Origin: DASTFP01 sp963816855
GTDB taxonomy: Bacteria; Verrucomicrobiota; Verrucomicrobiia; Chthoniobacterales; Terrimicrobiaceae
Direction: 5' to 3'
NCBI GenBank assembly: GCA_963816855.1
Contig: CAWFMA010000038.1
Coordinates: 175,439 to 239,438 of the forward strand
Length of the DNA: 64,000 nucleotides
Under the pieces are notes generated by a model, which was not told where the DNA came from, ran no database searches, and saw only the letters and a list, made by a program, of their open reading frames with translations. The position numbers and the translations under genes were made by a program. Shown here piece after piece: positions 24,811 through 33,543 of this stretch. How positions within the stretch are numbered: position 1 is the stretch's first letter; every line of letters starts with the position of its first letter.

Positions 24811-25884
24811 ATGAAGCGACTCATAACGGCCCTTTTTTTTCTCTTCACTGCGGCCTCCGCGTGGGCCCAACCTCAGGACGCAACGCTCCACGTTGCGACA
24901 CGACTGGTCAAACCCTTTGCCTTTGAAGAAAACAGGGAACTTACGGGTTTCAGCTTAGAGCTGTGGCAGGAAATCAGCAAGCAGATGAATGTAAAGTCGC
25001 AGTTCGTCATCAAGCCGTCGGTGGCCGACATTCTCAGCGCGGTAAAATCAAATGAAGTGGACTTGGGTATCGCCGCCATCTCCATCACTGCGGACCGTGA
25101 AAAAGACTGGGATTTCTCGCAGCCAATGTTTGATGCGGGGTTGCAAATCTTGATCCCAGCAACAGGCTCGGAGAGCGGGATCACCACCAGCATTATCTCG
25201 GCCGTCTTCAAATCGTCGCTTCTGCCGATCCTCGGTCTCGTGTTGCTGGCCGTGGTCGTTGCTGCTCACATCGTTTGGCTTTTCGAGCGCCGCCGGTCCA
25301 ATGGCATGCTCGCGAATCCTTCCTATTTTCCCGGCATCTTTGAGGCATGCTGGTGGGCGGCTGCGACACTGGCGACTCAGGCGGATCAGCTGCCGCGAAG
25401 CGCCGCCGCGAGGATCGTGGCGGTTATTTGGATGTTCACAGCAGTCATCTTTATCGCCTACTTTACCGCGGCGGTAACCTCGTCGTTAACCGTGCAGCAG
25501 TTGCGCGGCGACATCAAAGGACCCGAGGATCTCCCTGGGAAGCGCGTAGCGAGTGTCAAAGGCAGCACATCCGCAGGGTATCTGAAGCAGCACAATATTC
25601 AGCCGACGGAATTTACCAAAATCGAGGATGCCTACCAGGCACTGCAACAAGGGCAAGCCGACGCGGTGGTTTATGATGCGCCGGTTTTGCTTTACTACGC
25701 ATCCCACGAAGGCAAAAGAAAGGTCCAGGTCATCGGATCTATATTTCACAAGGAAAGTTACGGGATTCTTTTTCCTTCCGACAGCCCCCTACGCAAACCG
25801 GTCAACGAGGCATTGCTGCAGTTGAAAGAAAACGGCACCTTTGACCGGCTTTACGTGAAGTGGTTCGGCGGCGAAGGATCGTAA
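24811..25884 (+). CDS. Prokaryotic ionotropic-glutamate-receptor-like channel (periplasmic binding domain plus pore)
   Basis: 357 residues. Signal peptide MKRLITALFFLFTAASAWAQ, then the first lobe of a type-II solute-binding domain (RLVKPFAFEENRELTGFSLE, VDLGIAAISITADREKDWDF, about residues 24-118). Helix LLPILGLVLLAVVVAAHIVW (about 137-157) is followed by a pore-loop region FEACWWAAATLATQADQLPR (178-196), a second long helix with AYFTAAVTSSLT (217-228), which aligns with the iGluR SYTANLAAF gate, and the second lobe (LPGKRVASVKGSTSAGYLKQ, AVVYDAPVLLYYASHEGKRK, IFHKESYGILFPSDSPLRKP). This is the GluR0 layout S1-M1-P-M3-S2. The TVGYG filter of GluR0 is absent; ATLATQADQ takes its place. I chose ATG 24811 because it starts the signal peptide. 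Ligand unknown, likely an amino acid. Confidence 0.85.
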   Translation: MKRLITALFFLFTAASAWAQPQDATLHVATRLVKPFAFEENRELTGFSLELWQEISKQMNVKSQFVIKPSVADILSAVKSNEVDLGIAAISITADREKDWDFSQPMFDAGLQILIPATGSESGITTSIISAVFKSSLLPILGLVLLAVVVAAHIVWLFERRRSNGMLANPSYFPGIFEACWWAAATLATQADQLPRSAAARIVAVIWMFTAVIFIAYFTAAVTSSLTVQQLRGDIKGPEDLPGKRVASVKGSTSAGYLKQHNIQPTEFTKIEDAYQALQQGQADAVVYDAPVLLYYASHEGKRKVQVIGSIFHKESYGILFPSDSPLRKPVNEALLQLKENGTFDRLYVKWFGGEGS

Positions 25885-26227
25885 GCTGGACAGTTTCGCA
25901 TTGATCCCGAATTCCACAGTGCAACTGAGTGAGAGCGAACCTGGAGCAGCGAAGACACCCAACCGTGCAGAATTTGGAATCGCGTTCTCACGGCCGCGGA
26001 AGTGCAAATGGTCGCGAGCGATTCGGTTCCGCAAGATGGATTGGTGGCCGATTACCGGCTCGACCAGGACGTCGCGATCGATACGACGCACCTTCATAAT
26101 GGACGAATTGTCGGAGGATTGTGGGCGCCAGCCAGCGGAGCGGTGATAAGGACGGGTTTTTTCATTTTAGGGTTTGTTTGCGCGCGGCGATTCGCGGAAT
26201 TTCTTCATCGGCCAATGCTTGCTCGGA

Positions 26228-26258
26228 CTATCGAAGGCCAAGGGCAAAGGGTACCCTA
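26228..26258 (+). repeat. GGGTACCC-core repeat unit
   Basis: CTATCGAAGGCCAAGGGC followed by AAAGGGTACCCTAA; same family as the units at 15961 and 24560. Confidence 0.5.
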
Positions 26259-26300
26259 ACCAGCTGGCTCCCCCGTTGCCCGTCGTCTGCCTAACCCTAG

Positions 26301-26632
26301 CAAGGCGGACCGCCAGAGTTGCTGAGGCGACGCGTCGCAATTGTCGCGCCGCGCCCCAGCCATATCAAAACACCAACGGCCCGCCAATCAAAAGGTCACC
26401 ACGAGGCTCCTGGCGCGAAGTTTCGGCCCCTGGAGGCACATTTCGTGGCCATTTTTCCGATCATCGACGACTCCCGCCCGCCGAAATGCTGAAATGAAAA
26501 GACCGCTACGAGCCTTCTAGAGCCTGTCCCCCCTCGAAGGCGGCAAGCGCCTGGAGTCAAGTCGCCGAGCTCACGGACCACTACGAACAACCCGCCAGAA
26601 TTCCGCAGCGGATCCCGCTTCGCGTTCCTGCG
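26301..26632 (+). repeat. About 330-bp dispersed repeat, copy 2
   Basis: Second copy of 20075-20373: begins CAAGGCGGACCGCCAGAGTT, shares GCGACGCGTCGCAATTGTCG, CCAATCAAAAGGTCACCAC, CTCCTGGCGCGAAGTTTCGG and CTACGAGCCTTCTAGAGCCT, and ends near CTTCGCGTTCCTGCGCC. It carries an extra block of about 20 bases around 26440-26465. Confidence 0.75.
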
Positions 26633-26680
26633 CCTGGGTTAGGAGTTGGCCGGCGACCTACGCAGGGAAGGGCGACCCCT

Positions 26681-26700
26681 TGAGGGCAAGGGTACCCTCC
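26681..26700 (+). repeat. GGGTACCC-core repeat unit, short copy
   Basis: TGAGGGCAAGGGTACCCTCC, the 3' half of the unit seen at 24560-24591. Confidence 0.45.
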
Positions 26701-26797
26701 ACAGAGCTTGCCCCTGCAGTCGCTTTTTGGTCATTGGTCGCACGGTTTGGTTTCTTCGATGATTTGGACTTGGCGGCACAGAAGGAGGCGGGATTCC

Positions 26798-27850
26798 TCA
26801 TTGTGAATTGGCGTTTTTCTCCAGGTCCTTGATGCAGCGAAAGCCGAGGTGCTCCGTTCCGGTGTCCGGCGGCATGCCGCGGCGGGCGGTGGGACGGTAG
26901 CTTTCGCAGTAACTCACGTTACAAAGAAACGACCCGCCTTTGGTCACGCGCTCCGGGTTGTCCTGGACCGGGCGGCCTGGGTCGAAAGTGGATGTCGGTC
27001 CGATGGGGTTCATGCAACAACCATTGGTCTTCCGCGAGGCTTCGAGATTCAGAGCATGCGTGTCCGCCCGGTAAAGATCGGCCGTCCACTGCCAAACGTT
27101 GCCGGCCATGTCGTAGAGACCATAGCCATTCGGGGGAAATGCCCTGACCGGCGCGACGCCCACGTAGCCGTCGGTACGGATATTCCTGTAGGGAAAATCG
27201 CCATCCCACGTATTGGCCATGCTTTTGCCATCCGGCCGGAAGATGTCGCCCCACCAATAGCGGGTATTCTTTGCAGCCCCTCCGCGCGCTGCAAATTCCC
27301 ATTCGGCCTCCGTCGGGAGCCGTTTCCCGGCCCATTTGGCGTAGGCGAGCGCGTCCTCCCATGCCACCTGGACCACCGGCAGGTTGTCCTTGCCGTCGAT
27401 GGAGCTTTTTGGCCCCTGCGGATGACGCCAATTGGCACCCGAGGTCCACGTCCACCACCCGTTCATGTCGCGCAGATTCACCGGGTGATCGGGCGGCGTG
27501 AAAACCAGAGAGCCCGGCTGCAACATATCATCGGGAGGCCTCGGTGTTCCCGTCGGGAGTTGTTTCTTGAGTTCCTCCCAATCGACTGGGCGCTCGGCCA
27601 CGGTTTTGTAGCCGGTGGCGGCAATAAATTTGGCGAACTCGGCATTGGTCACGTCCGTGGCGTCCATCCAGAATCCGTCAATGTGCACCCGATGAGCCGG
27701 GCGTTCGTTGGGCATTGATCTCTCGTCATCGGTCCCCATGACGAACTCGCCTCCTGGAACCCAGACCATGCCGGGTGGGCCGGACGCCGCTGCGACTGCC
27801 GCCGTCAAGGTGAGACCGAGAGCAAGCAATCGGAAAAAAAGCAAATTCAT
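26798..27850 (-). CDS. Formylglycine-generating enzyme (FGE/SUMF1-type), exported
   Basis: 350 residues. Starts at ATG 27850 with a signal-like helix (MNLLFFRLLALGLTLTAAVA), followed by the FGE-sulfatase domain: MVWVPGGEFVMGTDDERSMP, ERPAHRVHIDGFWMDATDVT, NLPVVQVAWEDALAYAKWAG, KRLPTEAEWEFAARGG and GLYDMAGNVWQWTADLY. The catalytic pair is present as Cys310 and Cys315 in GGSFLCNVSYCESYRP, matching the GGSxxCxxSYCxxYR copper site of genuine FGEs rather than cysteine-less paralogues. It ends TEHLGFRCIKD. FGE converts a sulfatase active-site cysteine to formylglycine. The only sulfatases in the window are remnants at 39-41 kb. An in-frame extension to 28018 is unlikely. Confidence 0.9.
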   Translation of the reverse strand: MNLLFFRLLALGLTLTAAVAAASGPPGMVWVPGGEFVMGTDDERSMPNERPAHRVHIDGFWMDATDVTNAEFAKFIAATGYKTVAERPVDWEELKKQLPTGTPRPPDDMLQPGSLVFTPPDHPVNLRDMNGWWTWTSGANWRHPQGPKSSIDGKDNLPVVQVAWEDALAYAKWAGKRLPTEAEWEFAARGGAAKNTRYWWGDIFRPDGKSMANTWDGDFPYRNIRTDGYVGVAPVRAFPPNGYGLYDMAGNVWQWTADLYRADTHALNLEASRKTNGCCMNPIGPTSTFDPGRPVQDNPERVTKGGSFLCNVSYCESYRPTARRGMPPDTGTEHLGFRCIKDLEKNANSQ

Positions 27851-28042
27851 GATGAGCGGCGATGATTTGATTGGCAATATCCCCATGTCGCCGGGGCGAT
27901 AGGGCCGCAAAGCGCGGCGAGGGGGAAGTATTTCCGCGTAAATTTGTACCCGTAATCCTGCTGGTTCAACAATTGCCATTCGGAGCCGCGTCATCTGACA
28001 TCCGGCGCCGTTCACCAACGTTGGCGTGTATAACGGCTGTGG

Positions 28043-28744
28043 CTATGGGTAAATGGATTTCCAATCGGTTTTCATGCTCACGACCGTCCATCCTTTCGCT
28101 TTCGCCTCGTCGAGACCCTTGTCGAGCTTGCCAAAATGGGATTCGCGATCGTAGGCGAACTCGCGCTCCGAATCGGTGTGGTGCACGATCATGCCGAAGC
28201 GCGGGCCTTTTCCGCTGGTGGTCCATTCCAGCATCTGGAAGTCGCCGTCGGAGTTGCCGAAGGCGGCGATGGGGCGGCGGCCGATGTGCTGATTGATGCC
28301 GACGGGCTTGCCGGCTTTATCGTCAATGAAGTTCAGCTCGGGCAAACGCACGAGCACAGGCTTGCCGTCGCGTAGCTCATACTTCGTCTTGATGCTGCTG
28401 CCGACGACCTGTTCGGGCGGGATGCCATAAACCCGCTCCGTCCACGGGCGCATGAACTCGATGCCGCCGCCGGAAACGATGAAGGTCTTGAAGCCGTTCG
28501 CGCGCAGGTAGGCGAGCAGTTCGAGCATCGGCTGGTAAACCATCTCAGTGAAAAGCCGGCCTGTTTTGGGATGTTTCGCCGTGGTGATCCACTCGGTGAC
28601 GACCTTCTCGAATTCGTCGGTCGTCATGCCCGCGTGGGTAGCCATGACCATCTCGAGCAGAGCGTGTTCGCCACCGGCCAGCGCGGATTTCACATCGCCC
28701 TTGAGCACTGAGGCGAACGGCTCCTTGACCTGGTGTTCACCTGG
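28043..28744 (-). pseudogene. HAD-family phosphatase, 5'-truncated
   Basis: Reads KEPFASVLKGDVKSALAGGE, then EMVMATHAGMTTDEFEKVVT, then FKTFIVSGGGIEFMRPWTER (motif II Ser region), EQVVGSSIKTKYELRDGKPV and IAAFGNSDGDFQMLEWTTSG (motif IV Asp). In full-length relatives the nucleophile motif DNDGTLW precedes by about 50 residues; here the frame runs into the N-terminus of the divergent AraC gene at about 28745, so the catalytic Asp is missing. The remaining 3' part is free of indels, so the truncation is a clean breakpoint. Confidence 0.75.
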
Positions 28745-29754
28745 CGACCGCTCTCTTTTTTACCGGCTGCCGATACGCTTTAGAGCGACGTGCCCCGCGG
28801 GAGCGCTTTGGACCGTATTCGCACGAGTTCTGCGAGATTGTTATCATTCTTGCTGGCCGCGCGCTGCACGTGACCAGTCATGAGTCGCGCCCGGTGGCGG
28901 CCGGCGATGTATTCGTCGTTGGAGGTTCTGAGGTGCACGAATATCGCGAGATGGAAGATCTTCGTCTGGTCAACATTCTCTTTCGTCCCGAAAAACTCCA
29001 AATGGAGCTTCTTGATCTTCCCATCCTCCCCGGCTATCTGGCGCTCTTTGCCGTTGATTCGTCAGGTTGCAAGGGCCAGCCGGAAAATATGACACTGCGG
29101 CTTGCGCCAAAGGAGCTGATCATCGCACTCAGCCACGTAGAGAGACTTGGCCACGAGCTTGAGGCGCGAAATCCTGGTTTCAAATTCATGGTGCAGACGT
29201 ACTTTATGCAGCTCGTGTGCTATTTGTCGCGAGTGTGCAGCCAATCGAGAACGAGAGACGCTGACGTTCGCGCGGTAGCGTCTGTCGACAAAGCGATCAG
29301 TCACCTCGACGCGCATTTCGATCAGCCGATCAACCTTGATGATTTGGCGCGGCTCAGTCATATGTCCAAACGTAGCTTCCTCCGCGCCTTTCAAGCCGCT
29401 ACAGGCAGCACGCCAATCGCTTACCTCGTTAGCCTGCGACTCACGCGAGCTGCGGCGATGCTCCTGCGGCAGGAGGAAAGTGTGACATCGGTTGCGTTCA
29501 AAGTTGGCTTTAACGACAGCAACTACTTCGCTCGACGGTTCCATGCGATGTTCGAGGTTCCGCCGAGCGAATATCGTAATCAGCGGGCGTCGATGAAAGC
29601 GACATCATCTGTGCGCTTTGGTCTCGTTGCGCAGCCAAGTCGCTTCCGTCGCGAAACTCAAAAGACCGCTCAGCTGCAGGGAATGGTCAGCTTTTTCGAT
29701 CCGGCGCGCCGGGTTCGGCTTGGGCCGGTGATGAACGAAATGAGGGTCGGATAG
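28738..29754 (+). CDS. AraC-family transcriptional regulator, 5' end probably missing
   Basis: N-terminal cupin: CRYALERRAPRERFGPYSHE, then FCEIVIILAGRALHVTSHES and PVAAGDVFVVGGSEVHEYRE, like RhaS-type sugar sensors. The C-terminal AraC domain is complete: ASVDKAISHLDAHFDQPINL, LARLSHMSKRSFLRAFQAAT, then SVTSVAFKVGFNDSNYFARR and FEVPPSEYRN. About 330 residues if read from the junction. The in-frame sequence upstream of the GTG at 28870 has cupin character but no ATG/GTG/TTG, so the original start was lost at the breakpoint shared with the HAD gene. The product from GTG 28870 (294 residues) would lack the first cupin strands. It sits near the rhamnose operon and may once have controlled it; that is inference. 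Confidence 0.7.
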   Translation, partial: HLATALFFTGCRYALERRAPRERFGPYSHEFCEIVIILAGRALHVTSHESRPVAAGDVFVVGGSEVHEYREMEDLRLVNILFRPEKLQMELLDLPILPGYLALFAVDSSGCKGQPENMTLRLAPKELIIALSHVERLGHELEARNPGFKFMVQTYFMQLVCYLSRVCSQSRTRDADVRAVASVDKAISHLDAHFDQPINLDDLARLSHMSKRSFLRAFQAATGSTPIAYLVSLRLTRAAAMLLRQEESVTSVAFKVGFNDSNYFARRFHAMFEVPPSEYRNQRASMKATSSVRFGLVAQPSRFRRETQKTAQLQGMVSFFDPARRVRLGPVMNEMRVG

Positions 29755-29832
29755 TTTAGTTAGACCTCATTTGCCAGTCTGCGCAATGAAGCGCACGGCA
29801 ATCTTTGACGTCAGCGTCCACAAACTCCTCAA

Positions 29833-31344
29833 TTACCTTGCTTGACCGAGCTGAAGGATCTCCTCCGCTTTACGACTCAATTCCCTGAAACGCTCCGCGT
29901 TTTGAGGGAGTTTGATGTCCTCGTCGTAAGTGGGAATCATTGCCTTCATGAGCGTCTTACCTTCGCTGCTCTGCAGAAGCTGGGGGAGGCAGGTTTTGAT
30001 CACTTCGAGTACGATGTGCACCGAGACGGACGCTCCGGGAGAAGCGCCGAGCAGGGCTGAGATGCTACGATCTGCGTTGGTAATGACCTCGGTGCCGTAG
30101 TGGACGATGCCAGCTTCACCACCATGCGTTTTCTTGATAGTTTGAACACGGATGCCGGCATCGATCAGCTTCCAATCTTCGGGCTTGGCCGCGGGATAAA
30201 AGATACGGAGCACCTCCATGCGCCCCGCCATGCTCTGGGTTCCCTGTTGAATAAGGTATTTTACAAGATCCAGATTGTGGATTCCGATAGTGATAAGGGT
30301 GGCAATGTTGTCGGGCTTTACGGAGAGAAAAAGATCGGTCCAGCTTCCTTTCTTATGGAGAAATTTAGTCGTCCAAGACGCGAAAGGCCCAAAGAGGAGC
30401 GTTCTCCTTCCATCCAGAATCCGGGTGTCAAGGTGCGGAACGGCCATCGTGGGAGCGGCTTCGAGGGCCTGCCCGTAAACTTTGGCCTGATGCTTCCTGA
30501 CGATTGCCTGGTTGTCGCAAACCAGCCATTTCCCCCCGATGGGGAATCCGCCCAAACCTTTGCTTTCCGGGATGCCGGCTTTCTGGAGAACCCTAAGACT
30601 TCCTCCCCCCGCTCCAACAAAGACAAACTTCGCCCGGTTTTTACGGATTTGATTCGTGGCGAGATCTTTGATGCTAAGTTCCCACCCCCCGCCCGTTTTC
30701 TTGAGGTCAACGACACGATGATTGGAGGCGATGCCACAGCCGTCCTGCCGTGAGAGCCAGCCGAGGAGCTTGCGGGAGATATTTCCGAAGTTCACATCCG
30801 TCCCTGCGTCCATCTTGGTCGCAGCGATCGGGACATTCGCACGACCCTCAAGGAGAAGAGGGGCCCATCCGGCGATGGTCGCCCGGTCGGTAGAGTATTC
30901 CATTTCCCTAAAGAAATGGTGGGCCGACATCGCCGCGTGACGAGCCTTCAAGTAATCAACCTGTTCCTGACCGTGGACGAAACTGAGGTGAGGGACCGGA
31001 TTGATAAATTCCTTTGGATTGTCGACCATCCCTTGGGCAACGGCATAGCTCCAGAACTGCTTGGAGCGTTCAAACTGCTCAAAAATCTCGATCGCCTTGG
31101 TGACATCGACTGTTCCGTCCGGTTCCCGATGCGGGGTGTAGCTCAACTCGCAAATGCCCGCGTGCCCGGTTCCCGCGTTATTCCAGCCATCGGAACTTTC
31201 CTGCGAGAGGCCTTCGGTGACCTCATAAAGCTGAATAGTGAGGTCCGGGTCCAGACATTTGAGCATTGTTCCCAAGTTGCCTGACATTATTCCACTGCCG
31301 ATCAGGATGACATCCGGATTCTCGATATGCTTCGACTGTTTCAT
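29833..31344 (-). CDS. mqo: Malate:quinone oxidoreductase
   Basis: 503 residues, normal length. Membrane-associated FAD enzyme that oxidises malate to oxaloacetate with quinone as acceptor. Starts ATG 31344: PDVILIGSGIMSGNLGTMLK (FAD-binding GxGxxS), then QESSDGWNNAGTGHAGICEL, the family hallmark, NPVPHLSFVHGQEQVDYLKA, FVFVGAGGGSLRVLQKAGIP and LLGASPGASVSVHIVLEVIK. Begins 9 bases after the stop of the aldolase/dehydrogenase gene, so probably the last gene of the rhamnose transcript, or read from its own promoter. Confidence 0.95.
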   Translation of the reverse strand: MKQSKHIENPDVILIGSGIMSGNLGTMLKCLDPDLTIQLYEVTEGLSQESSDGWNNAGTGHAGICELSYTPHREPDGTVDVTKAIEIFEQFERSKQFWSYAVAQGMVDNPKEFINPVPHLSFVHGQEQVDYLKARHAAMSAHHFFREMEYSTDRATIAGWAPLLLEGRANVPIAATKMDAGTDVNFGNISRKLLGWLSRQDGCGIASNHRVVDLKKTGGGWELSIKDLATNQIRKNRAKFVFVGAGGGSLRVLQKAGIPESKGLGGFPIGGKWLVCDNQAIVRKHQAKVYGQALEAAPTMAVPHLDTRILDGRRTLLFGPFASWTTKFLHKKGSWTDLFLSVKPDNIATLITIGIHNLDLVKYLIQQGTQSMAGRMEVLRIFYPAAKPEDWKLIDAGIRVQTIKKTHGGEAGIVHYGTEVITNADRSISALLGASPGASVSVHIVLEVIKTCLPQLLQSSEGKTLMKAMIPTYDEDIKLPQNAERFRELSRKAEEILQLGQAR

Positions 31345-31353
31345 GTTGCCGAA

Positions 31354-33543
31354 TCAGCGCAAAAACGCTTCGTGCAGTCCTCCATCGACAGTGATGACCT
31401 GGCCGGTCGTTTTGCTGAGTCGATTGGTGACGAGGATGAAGTAGGCCTCCGCCTGATCAGCAGGAGTGATCGGCGCTCTGGTCAGCGTGCGATCCGCGTA
31501 GAACTGCGCAAGCTTGTTCACGAGTGATTCAGTCTCTTCATCGTCGGTGTAAGGAATATTATACTTGGCCAGCGATCCGATGACGCGGTCGCGCGGGAAC
31601 ATGGCGCTTCCCTTCACCACTGTGGCCGGTGCGACGCCATTGACACGTACCAATGGTGAAAGTTCAATGGCGAGTTCGCGAACCAGATGATTTGCAGCCG
31701 CCTTGGAAGTATCGTAAGCGACGCTGCCTTTCTTGGCTACCACGGCATTCGCGCTGGTTGTAAGCACGAGATTGCCGCGCAGTCCCTGTTCCTTCCAGGT
31801 CTTCGCCGCCTCATCTCCCACAAGGTAACTGCCGGTGACGTTGATGTTGAATGTGAGCGCCCATTTGTCGTCAGGGATGTGCCCTGTCGTGTCACTCGGC
31901 ACGAAGATTCCGGCCGTCAGGCAAATTGAATCGAAGCCGCCATAGGCAAGCGCAACCTGATCGAGCATGTCGCGAATGGATTTGCGGTCCGTGATGTTTG
32001 CCGCCAGGCCTACCGCGGGACCGCATCCCGAAATCCCGCTTCCCGCCACGCCGATACCCGTCCCGTATTTGCCTTCGATTTCTTTGGCAGTCGATTCGGC
32101 GGCTTCTTTGTTCAAGTCGACGCTCACAATGTGCGCACCGTCCTTGACGAGCCGGTGCGCGGTTTCCTTGCCGATGCCGCTACCAGCGCCGATAACGACG
32201 ATGATCTGTCTGGCAAGTTCCTTTTCTGCGGGCATGCGCTGAAGTTTCGCCTCTTCAAGCAGCCAGTATTCGATGTCGAATGCCTCCTGTTGGGGCAGTG
32301 CAATGTATTCGTCGATCGCTTCGGCACCGCGCATCACTTCCACAGCGCAGTTGTAGAACTCGGCCGTCACTCGTGATTCGGATTTGTCCTTGCCCCAAGC
32401 GATCATGCCGAGACCCGGAATGAGAACGACCGTCGGATTCGGATCACGCATTGCGGGGGAGTTCGCGTGTTTGCAGCGTTCATAGTAACCGGCGTAGTCC
32501 TGGCGGTACTTCTCCAAGCCGTCGCCAAGCTTCTTCTTCAACGAAGCCACATCTTCGGTCTGGGGATTCCAATCCACGTAGAGAGGCTTGATCTTTGTGC
32601 GCAGAAAATGATCCGGGCAACTCGTTCCGAGCTCCGAAAGCCGGGGCGCGTCATTCGAGTTCACGTAGCGCAGGATTTTTTCATCGTCCTGGATTGTCCC
32701 GATAAAGCGCTTCTGCTGTGAGACCTTGCCACGCAGCCACGGGAGGATTTGGGCGAAAGTAGCGCGGCGGGCGGCCTCGTCGAGCGTCTGGTATTTCTGG
32801 CCACCGAATGCCTTGGCGTCCCCTCCTTTGGCTTGGTACTTTTCCTCGATATACTGCGCCGCTTTTTCGATAAAACGCAGCGTCTCTTCATAACAGAGCT
32901 TATCGTCATCCTGCCACGAGATGAAACCATGCTGGCCCATCATGATCGCGCGCACGCCCGGATTTTTCCTGACGATCTCCTGCATCGCCAGCCCGAGTTC
33001 AAATCCCGGGCGCATCCAGGGCACGTAATCCATTTCATCGCCGAAGATTTCCTTCGTGAGTTCCTCGCAGCGGCGGCTCGCGGCCACGGAGATAATCGCG
33101 TTGGGATGCATGTGATCGACATGCTTGCCGGGAATGAAGCTGTGCAGGGGCGTATCGATCGAACTCGCGCGCGGATTGAGATTGAACGTCGTGTGAAAAT
33201 ACATGGCGACCATGTCGTCCTCAGCTTGTGACTTCACGCCCTTGTCACTGCGTTGAGCGTAGAGCTTTTGAAGGTCGAGCAGCTTCTGCTGGTAGAGCGA
33301 CGAAAAGTTCTCGCGCTTGGCGGTCCGTAGGTCGCCACCGGATCCCTTGACCCACAAGACTTCCACGTCTCCGCCGGTAAGCGGGTCCTTTTCAATTATT
33401 TTCGAGGAAGTATTGCCGCCGCCTGTGTTGGTGACTCGCTGATCGCTCCCCAAGAGATTTGAGCGGTAGACAAGCCGATCCGCGGGGTTAAGTTTGGACG
33501 CCACGGCGTCGTCCCAAAGGTAATTAACAAATTTATAGCTCAT
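31354..33543 (-). CDS. Bifunctional rhamnulose-1-phosphate aldolase / short-chain dehydrogenase
   Basis: 729 residues. The N-terminal class II aldolase/adducin domain (about 1-430) has NLLGSDQRVTNTGGGNTSSK, VLWVKGSGGDLRTAKRENFS and SFIPGKHVDHMHPNAIISVA, with the zinc His-x-x-His type cluster. The C-terminal SDR domain (about 450-729) has VVIGAGSGIGKETAHRLVKD and the active-site SANAVVAKKGSVAYDTSKAA (Ser...Tyr-x-x-x-Lys). In this family the aldolase half splits L-rhamnulose-1-phosphate to DHAP and L-lactaldehyde, and the dehydrogenase half oxidises lactaldehyde to lactate (RhaE/YuxG type). Overlaps rhaB by 11 bases. Confidence 0.93.
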   Translation of the reverse strand: MSYKFVNYLWDDAVASKLNPADRLVYRSNLLGSDQRVTNTGGGNTSSKIIEKDPLTGGDVEVLWVKGSGGDLRTAKRENFSSLYQQKLLDLQKLYAQRSDKGVKSQAEDDMVAMYFHTTFNLNPRASSIDTPLHSFIPGKHVDHMHPNAIISVAASRRCEELTKEIFGDEMDYVPWMRPGFELGLAMQEIVRKNPGVRAIMMGQHGFISWQDDDKLCYEETLRFIEKAAQYIEEKYQAKGGDAKAFGGQKYQTLDEAARRATFAQILPWLRGKVSQQKRFIGTIQDDEKILRYVNSNDAPRLSELGTSCPDHFLRTKIKPLYVDWNPQTEDVASLKKKLGDGLEKYRQDYAGYYERCKHANSPAMRDPNPTVVLIPGLGMIAWGKDKSESRVTAEFYNCAVEVMRGAEAIDEYIALPQQEAFDIEYWLLEEAKLQRMPAEKELARQIIVVIGAGSGIGKETAHRLVKDGAHIVSVDLNKEAAESTAKEIEGKYGTGIGVAGSGISGCGPAVGLAANITDRKSIRDMLDQVALAYGGFDSICLTAGIFVPSDTTGHIPDDKWALTFNINVTGSYLVGDEAAKTWKEQGLRGNLVLTTSANAVVAKKGSVAYDTSKAAANHLVRELAIELSPLVRVNGVAPATVVKGSAMFPRDRVIGSLAKYNIPYTDDEETESLVNKLAQFYADRTLTRAPITPADQAEAYFILVTNRLSKTTGQVITVDGGLHEAFLR

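Larger units (their letters stand above)
25885..26797. other. Repeat-rich intergenic region
   Basis: Holds two GGGTACCC repeat units (26228-26258, 26681-26700) and the second copy of the 300-bp repeat (26301-26632). Between 25900 and 26150 open frames exist on both strands, but I see no family motif in any of them. Confidence 0.5.

Noticed and set aside
26849..27718. 289-codon plus-strand frame
   Set aside because: Antisense to the formylglycine-generating enzyme.
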